A DNA stretch of 64,000 bases from positions 186,001 to 250,000 of the forward strand of contig JUHI01000009.1 of assembly GCA_000799755.1 (NCBI GenBank), written 5' to 3'. Positions 26,010 through 34,532 of this stretch are shown here, one piece after another; the stretch's first letter is position 1; each line of letters begins with the position of its first letter. A model generated the notes under the pieces. It did no database searches. It saw only the letters and a program-made list of their open reading frames with translations, and had not been told where the DNA came from. The stretch is from Martinezella tropici. GTDB lineage: Bacteria > Pseudomonadota > Alphaproteobacteria > Rhizobiales > Rhizobiaceae. The translations under genes were made by a program, and so were the position numbers.

Positions 26010-27428
26010 TTAAATGTGACTATCGTAACCCGATGAGCCGTTTTCCAGCAACCTGCGTAATGTCATGAAGCCTGCCGCGACATCTTCTCGCTGTGGCGGC
26101 GAGGAAAAGGCGACACGGACGCGGTGATAGACCCTCTCGATTCGAGCGGCCTTGAACTCGTCTTCGTCGTCAATGAGCACGCCCTCGGCAAGGGCCGCGT
26201 TCTTGAACGTACCGGAGAGCCAGGGTTCGGGTAGCTTCAGCCACAGGAACGGCGCGTGCGGATGCGAATTGAATTCGAAGCCCGCCAATGCCTCGCGTGC
26301 CAGTTGCTCGCGTGCCTTGATCTCCTCCACCGACTTGCGGCGCAGTTCGAGCGCGTGGCCTTCTAATACGAGCCGGGCACAGGTTTCCGCCAGGATGAAG
26401 GGCAGGCCGCCCGTCGTCATCTTGTGGGTAACCTTGATGCGCTGGGCGAAATGCGGAGGGCAGGCGACCCAGCCGCCGCGGACCCCCGCCGTCACTGACT
26501 TCGCCAGGCTGCTGACGACGAAAGTCCGTTCGGGTGCTATCGAGACCATGAGCGGGTTCTGGTCGCCGGTCATGCCGCCATAGAGATCGTCCTCGATGAG
26601 CCAGACGCTATGCCGCCGGGCGATCGCCGCGATCGCTCGGCGTCTGGCCTCGGGCATTGTCACCAGCGTCGGATTATGGGCAGTCGGCATCAGGAAGGCG
26701 AGGCGTGGATGTTGCTGCTGGCAGAGACGCTCGAAATCTTCGGGGATCATGCCGTGCTCGTCGGAATCCACCAGGATCGTGCGGCGCCCGAGCAGGCGAG
26801 TGGCGCGGCTGATCTGTGTATAGGTGAGATTCTCGAAGACGATCTTGTCGCCCGGCGAGGTAACGGCCGAGATCACCGCAATGGCGCCGGCATGGGCGCC
26901 GAGCGTCGGCACGATCGTCTCGATTGCCGGCTTCCAGCCGTTGCGGGCGAGCCATATCTGGCCTGCCTCAAACCAGCTTGCCGGGAAATTCCGCGAATAG
27001 GAGGAGATCTCCGATTGGTGCTCGGTGCTGATGTCGGCGAAGAGCTTGCCGATGATGACGCCCTGGCCGATGTCGGGAGCGGCTGTCGTATCGAAGCGGA
27101 TCTTGGCGTCAGGCGTATTCAGCCCGCGGGTGCCGGCGAGCGCTTGCGTGATCGGGTCTACGATCTCGATCTGCTTGCCGTTCGAGCGCTCCAGTACATA
27201 GGTGCCACGGCCGACTTCGCCAGCTACCAGGCCGCGCTCGTGAACAAGGGCATAGGCCCTGCTCACCGTGCCGATGGTGACGCCGATATCGTAGGCAAGA
27301 TTGCGTTGCGGCGGCAGCTTTGTGCCGGGCGGCAATACGCCATGGGTGATCGCGTTCTCGATGGCGTCGGCAACGCGGATATAGACCGGGCCGGTTCCGC
27401 TGGAAATGTCAGGTAGCCAATTTGTCAT
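26010..27428 (-). CDS. MocR-type GntR/aminotransferase transcription factor
   Basis: The 472-residue regulator joins an N-terminal GntR winged helix (residues about 10-80; YIRVADAIENAITHG, PQRNLAYDIGVTIGTVSRAY) to a fold-type I aminotransferase domain. PLP contacts are visible: NPTLVTMPEARRR (Asn252), DDLYGG (Asp280/281) and the Schiff-base Lys310 in SSLAKSV. MocR proteins sense PLP or amino-acid-derived ligands and control nearby genes, often divergently. Here the divergent gene is a DUF1127 protein, and symmetric and repeated motifs lie in the shared region, including a palindrome over its own start codon. Confidence 0.9.
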   Translation of the reverse strand: MTNWLPDISSGTGPVYIRVADAIENAITHGVLPPGTKLPPQRNLAYDIGVTIGTVSRAYALVHERGLVAGEVGRGTYVLERSNGKQIEIVDPITQALAGTRGLNTPDAKIRFDTTAAPDIGQGVIIGKLFADISTEHQSEISSYSRNFPASWFEAGQIWLARNGWKPAIETIVPTLGAHAGAIAVISAVTSPGDKIVFENLTYTQISRATRLLGRRTILVDSDEHGMIPEDFERLCQQQHPRLAFLMPTAHNPTLVTMPEARRRAIAAIARRHSVWLIEDDLYGGMTGDQNPLMVSIAPERTFVVSSLAKSVTAGVRGGWVACPPHFAQRIKVTHKMTTGGLPFILAETCARLVLEGHALELRRKSVEEIKAREQLAREALAGFEFNSHPHAPFLWLKLPEPWLSGTFKNAALAEGVLIDDEDEFKAARIERVYHRVRVAFSSPPQREDVAAGFMTLRRLLENGSSGYDSHI

Positions 27429-27436
27429 AATGACAA
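27422..27436. promoter_or_regulatory. Palindrome over the mocR start, candidate operator
   Basis: TTGTCAT-A-ATGACAA is a perfect 7-bp inverted repeat with a 1-nt centre, covering the ATG (27428-27426, minus strand) of the MocR-type gene. Binding here would block its own expression. A further AAATTGTCA at 27506-27514 is the exact inverse of TGACAATTT at 27431-27439. Confidence 0.5.
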
Positions 27437-27455
27437 TTTCCTAGATTGTCTCCGT

Positions 27456-27480
27456 TATGGAGTCAATACTATGAGTCAAT
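27456..27480. promoter_or_regulatory. Direct repeat TATGnAGTCAAT, candidate MocR site
   Basis: TATGGAGTCAAT (27456-27467) and TATGAGTCAAT (27470-27480) are near-identical direct repeats, 13-14 nt apart, in the divergent region. MocR regulators with known sites often bind direct repeats, so this is a reasonable operator candidate. Their order relative to the promoters is not established. Confidence 0.45.
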
Positions 27481-27533
27481 TTGTATCGTTTGGCTCGGTA
27501 CATCAAAATTGTCATCATCACATGGAATCGAAT

Positions 27534-27779
27534 ATGAGTACAATAGATACAATCTGTTCGGCTGAGGCGCATGACGCCCGCTCAACGGAGACGAGGAGTG
27601 TAGCGGCACAGCCAAGGCCGCATGCGATGCGTCGGCTCTGGGCATTTTACCTGCATTGGCTGGAAAAGCGCGAGGGGCGGCGAGTTCTCAGGGACCTGAC
27701 TAACGAGCAGTTGCGCGACATCGGCCTGACACGTCGTCAGGCGATCAAGGAGGCCAACAAGTCGTTCTTCTGGGACTAA
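27534..27779 (+). CDS. DUF1127 family small protein
   Basis: The 81-residue product ends in the family motif: LRDLTNEQLRDIGLTRRQAI, preceded by a short basic/aromatic helix (HWLEKREGRR). DUF1127 (YjiS-like) proteins are small, basic, widespread in alphaproteobacteria, and some members are linked to phosphate or carbon responses and RNA turnover. The N-terminal part is low-complexity. The start could also be the ATG at 27522. It lies divergently from the mocR-type gene and may be its target. Confidence 0.78.
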   Translation: MSTIDTICSAEAHDARSTETRSVAAQPRPHAMRRLWAFYLHWLEKREGRRVLRDLTNEQLRDIGLTRRQAIKEANKSFFWD

Positions 27780-27820
27780 GGGGGATGGCAGGTCCGCCCG
27801 ACATCAGGGCAGCCTGCCGC

Positions 27821-28354
27821 TTAGCCATGTCCCAGCACGGAAAGAACGAAGTCAGCACGTTCCTCGACGCCGACCTTCGGCAGGACATGGACTTCGTAGC
27901 CAAGCGCCGGATAGGCAAGACCTAGCCGCTCATATTCCGCAACCGCGGCTGAAAAATCATGCCTCCGCTCATGGTCGCCCACATAGATCTCCGGCCAGGG
28001 CGGCGTCAGGAAAACATGCCGGTTGTAGCGATGTAATCGGCCGAGCGTGGTCAAGGCTGGCTTGCCCATCAGATGCTCGAGTGCCGATGCCGCATCGATC
28101 AAGCCTCTGTCGAAGAAGACCGTTCCGGATATTTTCGCTGCTTCTTCGCGGTCGGCGAGCGACATGGCGATTGCCCTGCGCGCAAATGCCGGCGCATCGA
28201 CCCATGGCAGCGCCGAACCGTCGCCTTCCAATTCCTCGATGACGATGCGCCGTCCCGGCTCTTCGACGACGTGGTGACCGCGACGCTTGAGTGCCTCCAG
28301 CAATGTGGATTTCCCGCCGCCGGAGCAGCCCGAAAGAATGACAAATCTGTCCAT
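27821..28354 (-). CDS. P-loop ATPase/kinase-like protein (AAA_28 type)
   Basis: The 177-residue single-domain protein has Walker A GCSGGGKSTLLEAL (residues 9-22), a kinase-like hydrophobic/Asp region VFFDRGLID (about residues 98-106), and an Arg-rich lid (RRIVIEE). This matches the small predicted ATPases/kinases of the AAA_28 group. The substrate is unknown. It is placed between the DUF1127 gene, which it faces convergently, and a lipoprotein gene on the same strand 81 nt upstream. Confidence 0.78.
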   Translation of the reverse strand: MDRFVILSGCSGGGKSTLLEALKRRGHHVVEEPGRRIVIEELEGDGSALPWVDAPAFARRAIAMSLADREEAAKISGTVFFDRGLIDAASALEHLMGKPALTTLGRLHRYNRHVFLTPPWPEIYVGDHERRHDFSAAVAEYERLGLAYPALGYEVHVLPKVGVEERADFVLSVLGHG

Positions 28355-28435
28355 GACTATGATCCCGGTGATTGGGGCACGTCATGCGCTGGCTGCGGAA
28401 TTGCGGTTAAAGCGGGTAGACTTGGGACAAGCAGC

Positions 28436-28846
28436 TCAGCTGCAGGCCTTCGATCCCCCGGCCCAGCGATTGACGTCGCCCGTGATGCGGCCGCCGGAGG
28501 CGCCGCCCATCATCGGACCGAAGGCCTGCAGTTGTGCGGGATTGCCTTCCGCTTGCACAACGAGCGACGGCCGGCCGGTCGGATGTCTCTTGTCGACCAC
28601 GAGGATGCGCGGGCGACCGCTAAAGGAATTGAGTTCCGGAGCGAGCTGATAACCGGCAAAAGCCGGGTCCGAGGACTTGAACCAGCAGGTATTGGCATTG
28701 AGCATGATGCGCTCCATCGTCGACAGGGCGCTGCGATCCGTCGCGTTGATGCTCGGCACGCGCGGACCACCGCAAGATGTGACCAGAAGCCCAAGCATCG
28801 CGATGGCAGCGGCGGAGTAGAATCCTGTCGGAAGGCTATGGCGCAT
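28436..28846 (-). CDS. Predicted lipoprotein, unknown function
   Basis: The 136-residue product has a lipoprotein signal peptide with lipobox LVTSC (around residues 21-25), so the mature protein would be lipid-anchored in the envelope. The mature part has one internal cysteine near the lipid anchor (NTCWF) and a C-terminal Cys (KACS), a possible disulfide. A glycine/methionine-rich stretch (FGPMMGGASGG) follows. No family recognised. The ATG at 28846 has GGGAAAAAG upstream; the alternative ATG at 28861 has no ribosome-binding site. Confidence 0.72.
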   Translation of the reverse strand: MRHSLPTGFYSAAAIAMLGLLVTSCGGPRVPSINATDRSALSTMERIMLNANTCWFKSSDPAFAGYQLAPELNSFSGRPRILVVDKRHPTGRPSLVVQAEGNPAQLQAFGPMMGGASGGRITGDVNRWAGGSKACS

Positions 28847-28956
28847 CGATCTTTTTCCCATGAGGCGGTTACAGCTAGTCCGCCGAAATTTGTCGGCGTC
28901 CTGCTGTTTTATGCAAAGACGCCGATTTTATGGTTCCCGCACAGGGTGGCTTGCTA

Positions 28957-29628
28957 TCAGGCCGCGACCACGCCGAGCGCGGAGGCGAAGAGGCCGCGGC
29001 CGTCGTTGCCGCCGTGGGCCGCCTCGATCAGGTTTTCCGGGTGCGGCATCATGCCGAGCACGTTGCCCCTGGCGTTCATCACGCCGGCGATATCGTTGAC
29101 GGAGCCGTTCGGGTTGGTGCCTTCGGCATAGCGGAAGACCACCTGGCCATTGTCTTCGATCGCCTTCAGCGTGTCGGCATCGGCAAAATAGTTGCCGTCA
29201 TGATGCGCGACGGGGCTGCGGATGATCTGGCCCTTGGCATAGGCTGCCGTGAAGTCCGTCTCGGCATTGACGACTTCCAGCTTCACTTCGCGGCAGACGA
29301 ATTTCAGTGAGGCATTGCGCATCAGTGCGCCCGGCAGCATGCCGGCTTCGAGCAGGATCTGGAAGCCGTTGCAGACGCCCAGAACCTTCACGCCCTTGTC
29401 GGCTTTGTCCTTGATCGCCTGCATGATCGGCATGCGGGCGGCTATCGCACCGCAGCGCAGATAGTCGCCGTAGGAGAAGCCGCCGGGAATGACGATCAGG
29501 TCGACATCCGGGATCTCGGTCTCCGTCTGCCAGACGGTTACCGGTGCGTGGCCGGAAATCTTGGTCAGCGCCGCGATCATGTCGCGATCGCGATTGAGGC
29601 CGGGAAGTTGGACGACTGCTGATTTCAT
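28957..29628 (-). CDS. purQ: Phosphoribosylformylglycinamidine synthase glutaminase subunit PurQ
   Basis: The 223-residue class I glutamine amidotransferase supplies ammonia to PurL. The nucleophile Cys is in LGVCNGFQILLE (about residue 86), the His-Glu pair is in GMMPHPENLIE (about 194-204), and the N-terminal VVQLPGLNRDRD is typical. It lies 102 nt downstream of purS and with purC and purS forms a purine operon. The start is ATG 29628. Confidence 0.95.
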   Translation of the reverse strand: MKSAVVQLPGLNRDRDMIAALTKISGHAPVTVWQTETEIPDVDLIVIPGGFSYGDYLRCGAIAARMPIMQAIKDKADKGVKVLGVCNGFQILLEAGMLPGALMRNASLKFVCREVKLEVVNAETDFTAAYAKGQIIRSPVAHHDGNYFADADTLKAIEDNGQVVFRYAEGTNPNGSVNDIAGVMNARGNVLGMMPHPENLIEAAHGGNDGRGLFASALGVVAA

Positions 29629-29730
29629 GATTCTGGTCCCGCAAGAGGCTAGGGATGATTGCTTGAATTGTTTGGCGAGCCATACTCCATTGCCCGAGAC
29701 AAAGGAAGAATGGCCCGCGAAAGAGGACAA

Positions 29731-29973
29731 TCAGTCGATCGAAATGGCGAAGTTTTCAATGACCGTATTGGCGAGAAGCTTTTCGCACATGGCCTTCAGG
29801 TCCGCTTCCGCCTTTGCCTTGTCGGTGCCTTCGAGCTCGAGATCGAAGACCTTGCCCTGGCGCACCTGATGGACGCCGTCAAAGCCGAGCGCGCCGAGCG
29901 CGCCTTCGATTGCCTTGCCCTGCGGATCGAGAACGCCGTTCTTCAGCGTGACGGTTACACGAGCCTTGATCAC
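29731..29973 (-). CDS. purS: Phosphoribosylformylglycinamidine synthase subunit PurS
   Basis: The 80-residue small subunit bridges PurL and PurQ in the three-part FGAM synthetase. It has the family's KARVTVTLKNGVLDPQGKAI start and the FDLELEG core strand. The start is a GTG (29973), preceded by GGAAGGACAATC. It starts 17 nt after the purC stop, consistent with one operon. Confidence 0.94.
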   Translation of the reverse strand: MIKARVTVTLKNGVLDPQGKAIEGALGALGFDGVHQVRQGKVFDLELEGTDKAKAEADLKAMCEKLLANTVIENFAISID

Positions 29974-29990
29974 GATTGTCCTTCCTGAAC

Positions 29991-30755
29991 TTACTTGACG
30001 AGAACCGGGCCCGTGCCGCGCACGGGTTCGTTTTCATTGATGATGCCGAGACGGCGGGCGACTTCGGAATAGGCTTCGAGCAGACCGCCCATGTCGCGGC
30101 GGAAGCGATCCTTGTCCATTTTCTCGCGGGTTTCGATGTCCCAGAGACGGCAGCTGTCCGGGGAGATCTCGTCGGCGAGGATGATGCGCATCATGTCGCC
30201 TTCGAACAGGCGGCCGCATTCGATCTTGAAATCGACGAGCTGGATGCCGACGCCGAGGAACAGACCGGTCATGAAGTCGTTGACGCGGATGGCGAGCGCC
30301 ATGATGTCATCGAGTTCCGCCGGGTTGGCCCAGCCGAAGGCGGTGATGTGCTCTTCGGAGACCATCGGGTCTTCGAGTGCGTCGGACTTGTAATAGAATT
30401 CGATGATCGAGCGCGGCAGCACCACGCCCTCCTCGATGCCGAGGCGCTTGGAGAGCGAGCCGGCGGCAACGTTGCGCACGACGATCTCGAGCGGAATCAT
30501 CTCCACTTCCTTGATCAGCTGCTCGCGCATGTTGAGGCGGCGGATGAAATGTGTGGGAATGCCGATCTTGTTCAGATGGCTGAAGATATATTCGCAGATG
30601 CGATTGTTCAGAACACCCTTGCCATCGATGACTTCGTGCTTCTTCTTGTTGAAGGCGGTGGCGTCGTCCTTGAAAAACTGGATCAGCGTGCCCGGCTCAG
30701 GCCCCTCGTAAAGGATCTTGGCCTTGCCCTCGTAAATACGGCGGCGACGGTTCAT
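29991..30755 (-). CDS. purC: SAICAR synthetase
   Basis: The 254-residue enzyme condenses CAIR and aspartate to SAICAR. The signature IYEGKAKILYEG starts the protein, with EMIPLEIVVRNVAAGSLSKR and the ATP/Mg segment LADEISPDSCRLWD. It is the first gene of purC-purS-purQ. The start is ATG 30755; the leader (GAGAACAATACC) is only moderately matched to a ribosome-binding site. A 264-bp gap to the next gene holds its promoter; I see no recognisable purine riboswitch there. Confidence 0.95.
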   Translation of the reverse strand: MNRRRRIYEGKAKILYEGPEPGTLIQFFKDDATAFNKKKHEVIDGKGVLNNRICEYIFSHLNKIGIPTHFIRRLNMREQLIKEVEMIPLEIVVRNVAAGSLSKRLGIEEGVVLPRSIIEFYYKSDALEDPMVSEEHITAFGWANPAELDDIMALAIRVNDFMTGLFLGVGIQLVDFKIECGRLFEGDMMRIILADEISPDSCRLWDIETREKMDKDRFRRDMGGLLEAYSEVARRLGIINENEPVRGTGPVLVK

Positions 30756-31019
30756 TGGTATTGTTCTCTGTCTTTGGCGCTCATGGGACAGCGCAAGTGG
30801 ATCGTGTGTGGGCGTCCCCATAACGGATAAGAAGCGAATTCACAATCCGCCTGCGCCTCCTTCCTCGGAATTCCGGCCTTGGCGGGGTGCCAATGCAAGA
30901 TTCGGGGTCCAGTTATCACCTGTTTTACAGGCTTTTATCTGACGATGGAATGAAGGTGCCCGGTACTTCACAGGCTAGTGAGGCGACGCATGCCCCTATC
31001 CATCGTTGTTACAATAATA

Positions 31020-31574
31020 CTACGGCTTCAGCTGGCTGAGAAACTTGGCAAATACCATCGTGCCCTCGGGCCAGGGGCCGTGTCCGGATTCGGTGTTGAT
31101 GTGGCCGGCCTCGCCGGCATCGATCAGCATCGAGCCCCAGCTATTGGCGACATCATCCGCATGCTCGTAGGTGCCGAAGGGATCGTTGCGGCTGGCAATG
31201 GTGATCGACGGAAACGGCAGGGGATCGCGCGGATAGGGGCCGAAGGTCATCAGATGCTTCGGTCGGATGCCGGGATTGGCGACATCTGGCGGCGCGACGA
31301 AGAAGCCGCCTGCAACCTTGTTGCGGAAATGCGGGATCGCATGGATCACGGAGGGAACGCCAAGGGAATGCGCGAGCAGCACGACGGGCTTGTCCGAGGC
31401 ATTCACCTCTTCAGCGATGCGGGCCACCCAATCGTCGCGCACGGGCTTCGACCATTCGGCCTGTTCCACGCGCCGCGCGGTCGAGAGCTTCTGCTCCCAG
31501 CGCGTCTGCCAGTGGTCGGGGCCGGAATTCGTGTAGCCGGGGATGATGAGGATGTTTGCGTCGGAGGCTTTCAT
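31020..31574 (-). CDS. RBBP9/YdeN-family serine hydrolase
   Basis: The 184-residue alpha/beta hydrolase has the family start ILIIPGYTNSGPDHWQTRWE, the nucleophile motif LLAHSLGVPSV, a later Asp in SRNDPFG and a His in GEAGHINTESGHGPWP. This is the compact RBBP9/YdeN fold without a lid domain. Substrate unknown. The protein is probably cytosolic (no signal). It lies upstream of purC on the same strand but separated by 264 nt. Confidence 0.88.
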   Translation of the reverse strand: MKASDANILIIPGYTNSGPDHWQTRWEQKLSTARRVEQAEWSKPVRDDWVARIAEEVNASDKPVVLLAHSLGVPSVIHAIPHFRNKVAGGFFVAPPDVANPGIRPKHLMTFGPYPRDPLPFPSITIASRNDPFGTYEHADDVANSWGSMLIDAGEAGHINTESGHGPWPEGTMVFAKFLSQLKP

Positions 31575-31743
31575 GATTTCGCCGATGTGGAAAAGGGGAG
31601 CCCAACTGTCAAGGGAAAAAGGCGACAATTGCGGCAAAATTTGCTAGGATCGTGCTTGCCGGTAGCGAATGACGATGTCGGCGACCCATTTTGCCGCCAT
31701 CTTGCGCCGCCAGCCGAGCACCACGGTTGAGGAGGAGAGCACT

Positions 31744-32544
31744 ATGACGGCATTTCACGTCATGACCGGAGCGGACCACACATTTACGCGTCCCGCCATC
31801 CGTAAGATCGGTATCGCCGATCTCATCGATGCCCTGAAGATGGGGCTGGACGATTTCAGCGAGAAGCCATCGCACTACGTCTTCTTGTGCCTGATGTATC
31901 CGATTGCGGGCATTGCGCTGGCGATCTGGAGCACCGACCAGAATCTGCTGCCATTGCTGTTTCCGTTGATGTCCGGCTTCGCCCTGCTCGGACCCTTGGC
32001 CGCAATCGGCCTCTACGAGATCAGCCGTCGGCGGGAAAAAGGACTGGATACTTCGTGGAGCCATGCATTCGATGTGCGCTTTTCGCCGGCCTTGCCGTCG
32101 ATCATCGTCGCCGGCCTCATGCTGTTCGGCCTGTTCATCGTCTGGCTCATCGTGGCGCAGAGCATCTACTTCACCTATTTCGGCGATGGTGTCCCTCCGA
32201 CGCTTTCATCCTTCGCGTCGAGCGTGCTGACGACGCGCGAGGGCATGGCGATGATGCTTTGGGGCGATCTGATAGGCTTCGTTTTCGCTCTCGTCGCTCT
32301 GGTGACAACGGTCGTTACGTTCCAACTGCTGCTGGATCGTGATGTCGGTGTCGTCGCCGCGATCGACGCCAGCATCCGGGCGACGCTGACCAATCCCGTG
32401 CCGATCGCGGTATGGGGGCTAATCGTGGCCGCGCTGCTCGTCATCGGAACCATTCCGATCTTTGCCGGGCTTGCGGTCGTCATGCCGGTGCTCGGTCATG
32501 CGTCCTGGCATCTCTATCGCAAGCTGATTGCGGCCGAAGGCTAG
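31744..32544 (+). CDS. DUF2189 integral membrane protein
   Basis: The 266-residue protein has about six hydrophobic helices (for example FLCLMYPIAGIALAIW, LLFPLMSGFALLGPLAA and GLIVAALLVIGTIPIFAGL) and the DUF2189 pattern (DALKMGLDDF near the start, LGPLAAIGLYEISRRRE mid, LGHASWHLYRKL at the end). No function is known for the family; some databases describe it as cytochrome oxidase subunit I-like. The ATG at 31744 has GAGGAGGAG about 6 nt upstream; a longer frame from 31669 is unlikely. Confidence 0.82.
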   Translation: MTAFHVMTGADHTFTRPAIRKIGIADLIDALKMGLDDFSEKPSHYVFLCLMYPIAGIALAIWSTDQNLLPLLFPLMSGFALLGPLAAIGLYEISRRREKGLDTSWSHAFDVRFSPALPSIIVAGLMLFGLFIVWLIVAQSIYFTYFGDGVPPTLSSFASSVLTTREGMAMMLWGDLIGFVFALVALVTTVVTFQLLLDRDVGVVAAIDASIRATLTNPVPIAVWGLIVAALLVIGTIPIFAGLAVVMPVLGHASWHLYRKLIAAEG

Positions 32545-32631
32545 CCCCAAGCGCGATTAGGCAGCGCGCCGTCATCATTGGAACCGCAGCGCGGTTTTCA
32601 CGTTGATCCGCATCATAGGGAGGTGCGGATC

Positions 32632-33147
32632 ATGGCTCGGCTTACGCATATCTTTACCCGCTTCGCGGTGGTGGTTTCGGAATGGACGGGCAAGCCGGCA
32701 ATCTTCGTGCTTGCCCTGTTTTCCGTCATTCTCTGGGCCGCGACCGGGCCGGTCTTCGATTACTCCGACACATGGCAGCTGGTCATCAATACCAGCACTA
32801 CCATCGTTACCTTCCTGATGGTCTTTTTGCTGCAGAACGCACAGACGCGTGACACGCGGGCCATTCAGGCCAAGCTCAACGAGCTGATCCTGACGAGTGC
32901 GGCCGAGAACCGTTTCGTCGGGATCGAAAATCTGGACGAAGAGGACCTGAAGCACCTCGACCGGCTCGTAGAAAAGGCAGCGAAGCGCCATCACGAGCAG
33001 CAGCAAGGCAATGCCGGCGAGAGTGTTGAACACAATCGCGCGGTAGCCGCAAAATCCGCGAGCAAAGCAAAAAGGCGGCGCGTTGCTCGCACCGCCTCAG
33101 GCAAAAGACAATCGAAAACAGGAAATTCTAGCCGAAAACCCGCTTGA
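32632..33147 (+). CDS. Low-affinity iron permease family protein
   Basis: The 171-residue protein has two hydrophobic helices near the N-terminus (AIFVLALFSVILWAATGP and TTIVTFLMVFLLQ) and the family pattern QNAQTRDTRAIQAKLNELI. The C-terminal third is strongly basic (KRRRVARTASGKRQSKTG). Family members include the yeast FET4-like low-affinity Fe/Cu carriers, but bacterial members are mostly untested. The gene overlaps the end of purB by 20 nt (convergent), and the purB terminator lies inside its coding sequence. AGGGAGGTG precedes ATG 32632. Confidence 0.82.
   Translation: MARLTHIFTRFAVVVSEWTGKPAIFVLALFSVILWAATGPVFDYSDTWQLVINTSTTIVTFLMVFLLQNAQTRDTRAIQAKLNELILTSAAENRFVGIENLDEEDLKHLDRLVEKAAKRHHEQQQGNAGESVEHNRAVAAKSASKAKRRRVARTASGKRQSKTGNSSRKPA
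33064..33097 (-). terminator. Rho-independent terminator of purB, inside a convergent gene
   Basis: On the minus strand, AGGCGG (33092-33097) pairs with CCGCCT (33073-33078), and four inner pairs (one a wobble) extend the stem to 10 bp around a 5-nt loop. TTTTTGCTTTGC follows. It lies about 30 nt past the purB stop, within the last codons of the plus-strand iron permease homologue. Confidence 0.75.
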
Positions 33148-34429
33148 AGATCGTGTCGACATGCTTGGTGTGATAGCCAAGGTCGAACTTCTCGCGGATG
33201 TCCTCTTCGGAAAGCGCCGCGCGCACCTCCTGGTCGGCCAGCAATTCCTCGAGGAAGTCCTTGCCTTCCTCCCAGACCTTCATGGCGTTGCGCTGAACCA
33301 GACGGTAGGAATCCTCGCGGGACACGCCGGCCTGGGTCAGCGCTAGCAGCACGCGCTGCGAATGAACAAGTCCACGGAACTTGTTCAGATTCTTCATCAT
33401 ATTGTCCGGGTAGACGAGAAGCTTGTCGATGACGCTTGTCATGCGGGCCAGCGCGAAATCCAGCGTGACGGTCGCGTCCGGGCCGATCATGCGCTCGACG
33501 GAGGAGTGCGAGATATCGCGTTCGTGCCAGAGCGCCACGTTTTCCATTGCCGGGATGGAGTAGGAGCGGACCATGCGGGCAAGACCCGTCAGGTTTTCGG
33601 TCAGCACCGGATTGCGCTTGTGCGGCATGGCCGACGAGCCCTTCTGGCCCGGCGAGAAATATTCCTCCGCTTCCAGAACTTCGGTGCGTTGCAGATGGCG
33701 GATCTCGGTAGCGAGACGTTCGATCGAGGAGGCGACGACGCCGAGGGTCGCAAAGAACATGGCGTGACGGTCGCGCGGGATGACCTGCGTGGAGACTGGC
33801 TCCGGCTTGAGGCCGAGGGCGGCCGCGACATGTTCCTCGACGCGCGGGTCGATGTTGGCGAAGGTACCGACGGCGCCGGAGATGGCGCAGGTGGCAACTT
33901 CCTCGCGGGCTGCGATCAGGCGCTGCTTGCAGCGCTCGAATTCGGCATAGGCAAGAGCGAGCTTGACGCCGAAGGTGGTAGGTTCGGCATGGATGCCATG
34001 CGAGCGGCCGATGGTGACGGTGTCCTTGTGCTCGAAGGCACGGCGCTTCAATGCTTCCAGCAGCTTGTCGATATCGGCGAGCAGCAGGTCGCTGGCGCGC
34101 ACGAGCTGGACGTTGAAGCAGGTGTCGAGAACGTCGGACGAGGTCATGCCCTGGTGGACGAAGCGGGCGTCCGGTCCGACGATTTCGGCGAGATGCGTCA
34201 GGAAGGCGATGACGTCGTGCTTGGTGACGGCTTCGATCTCGTCGATGCGCGCGACGTCGAACGTGGCCTTGCCGCCCTTTTCCCAGATGGTGTCGGCCGC
34301 CGACTTCGGGATAACGCCGAGAGCTGCGAGCGCGTCACAGGCATGGGCCTCGATCTCGAACCAGATGCGGAACTTGGTTTCGGGCGACCAGATGGCGACC
34401 ATTTCCGGTCGGGAGTAGCGCGGGATCAT
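33128..34429 (-). CDS. purB: Adenylosuccinate lyase
   Basis: The 433-residue fumarase/aspartase-superfamily enzyme releases fumarate from SAICAR and adenylosuccinate in purine synthesis. The signature GSSAMPHKRNPVLTENL lies near residue 265. It starts MIPRYSRPEMVAIWSPETK, and contains HQGMTSSDVLDTCFNVQL. The ATG at 34429 fits the family start; the frame remains open 24 codons upstream. Convergent with the permease gene. Confidence 0.96.
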   Translation of the reverse strand: MIPRYSRPEMVAIWSPETKFRIWFEIEAHACDALAALGVIPKSAADTIWEKGGKATFDVARIDEIEAVTKHDVIAFLTHLAEIVGPDARFVHQGMTSSDVLDTCFNVQLVRASDLLLADIDKLLEALKRRAFEHKDTVTIGRSHGIHAEPTTFGVKLALAYAEFERCKQRLIAAREEVATCAISGAVGTFANIDPRVEEHVAAALGLKPEPVSTQVIPRDRHAMFFATLGVVASSIERLATEIRHLQRTEVLEAEEYFSPGQKGSSAMPHKRNPVLTENLTGLARMVRSYSIPAMENVALWHERDISHSSVERMIGPDATVTLDFALARMTSVIDKLLVYPDNMMKNLNKFRGLVHSQRVLLALTQAGVSREDSYRLVQRNAMKVWEEGKDFLEELLADQEVRAALSEEDIREKFDLGYHTKHVDTIFKRVFG

Positions 34430-34532
34430 AGGCTCAAAGCTTTCTTGGCTGGCGGAAAGGGAGAACTCGGCGCCCCCATAACAAAGACGGGCGGCAATCA
34501 CAATCTTTGTTGGACCAATCTCTCACGCGCCT

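Noticed and set aside
30756..31019. Purine riboswitch before purC
   Set aside because: I could not find the three-way junction pattern or conserved loop bases; no other structured leader was evident.
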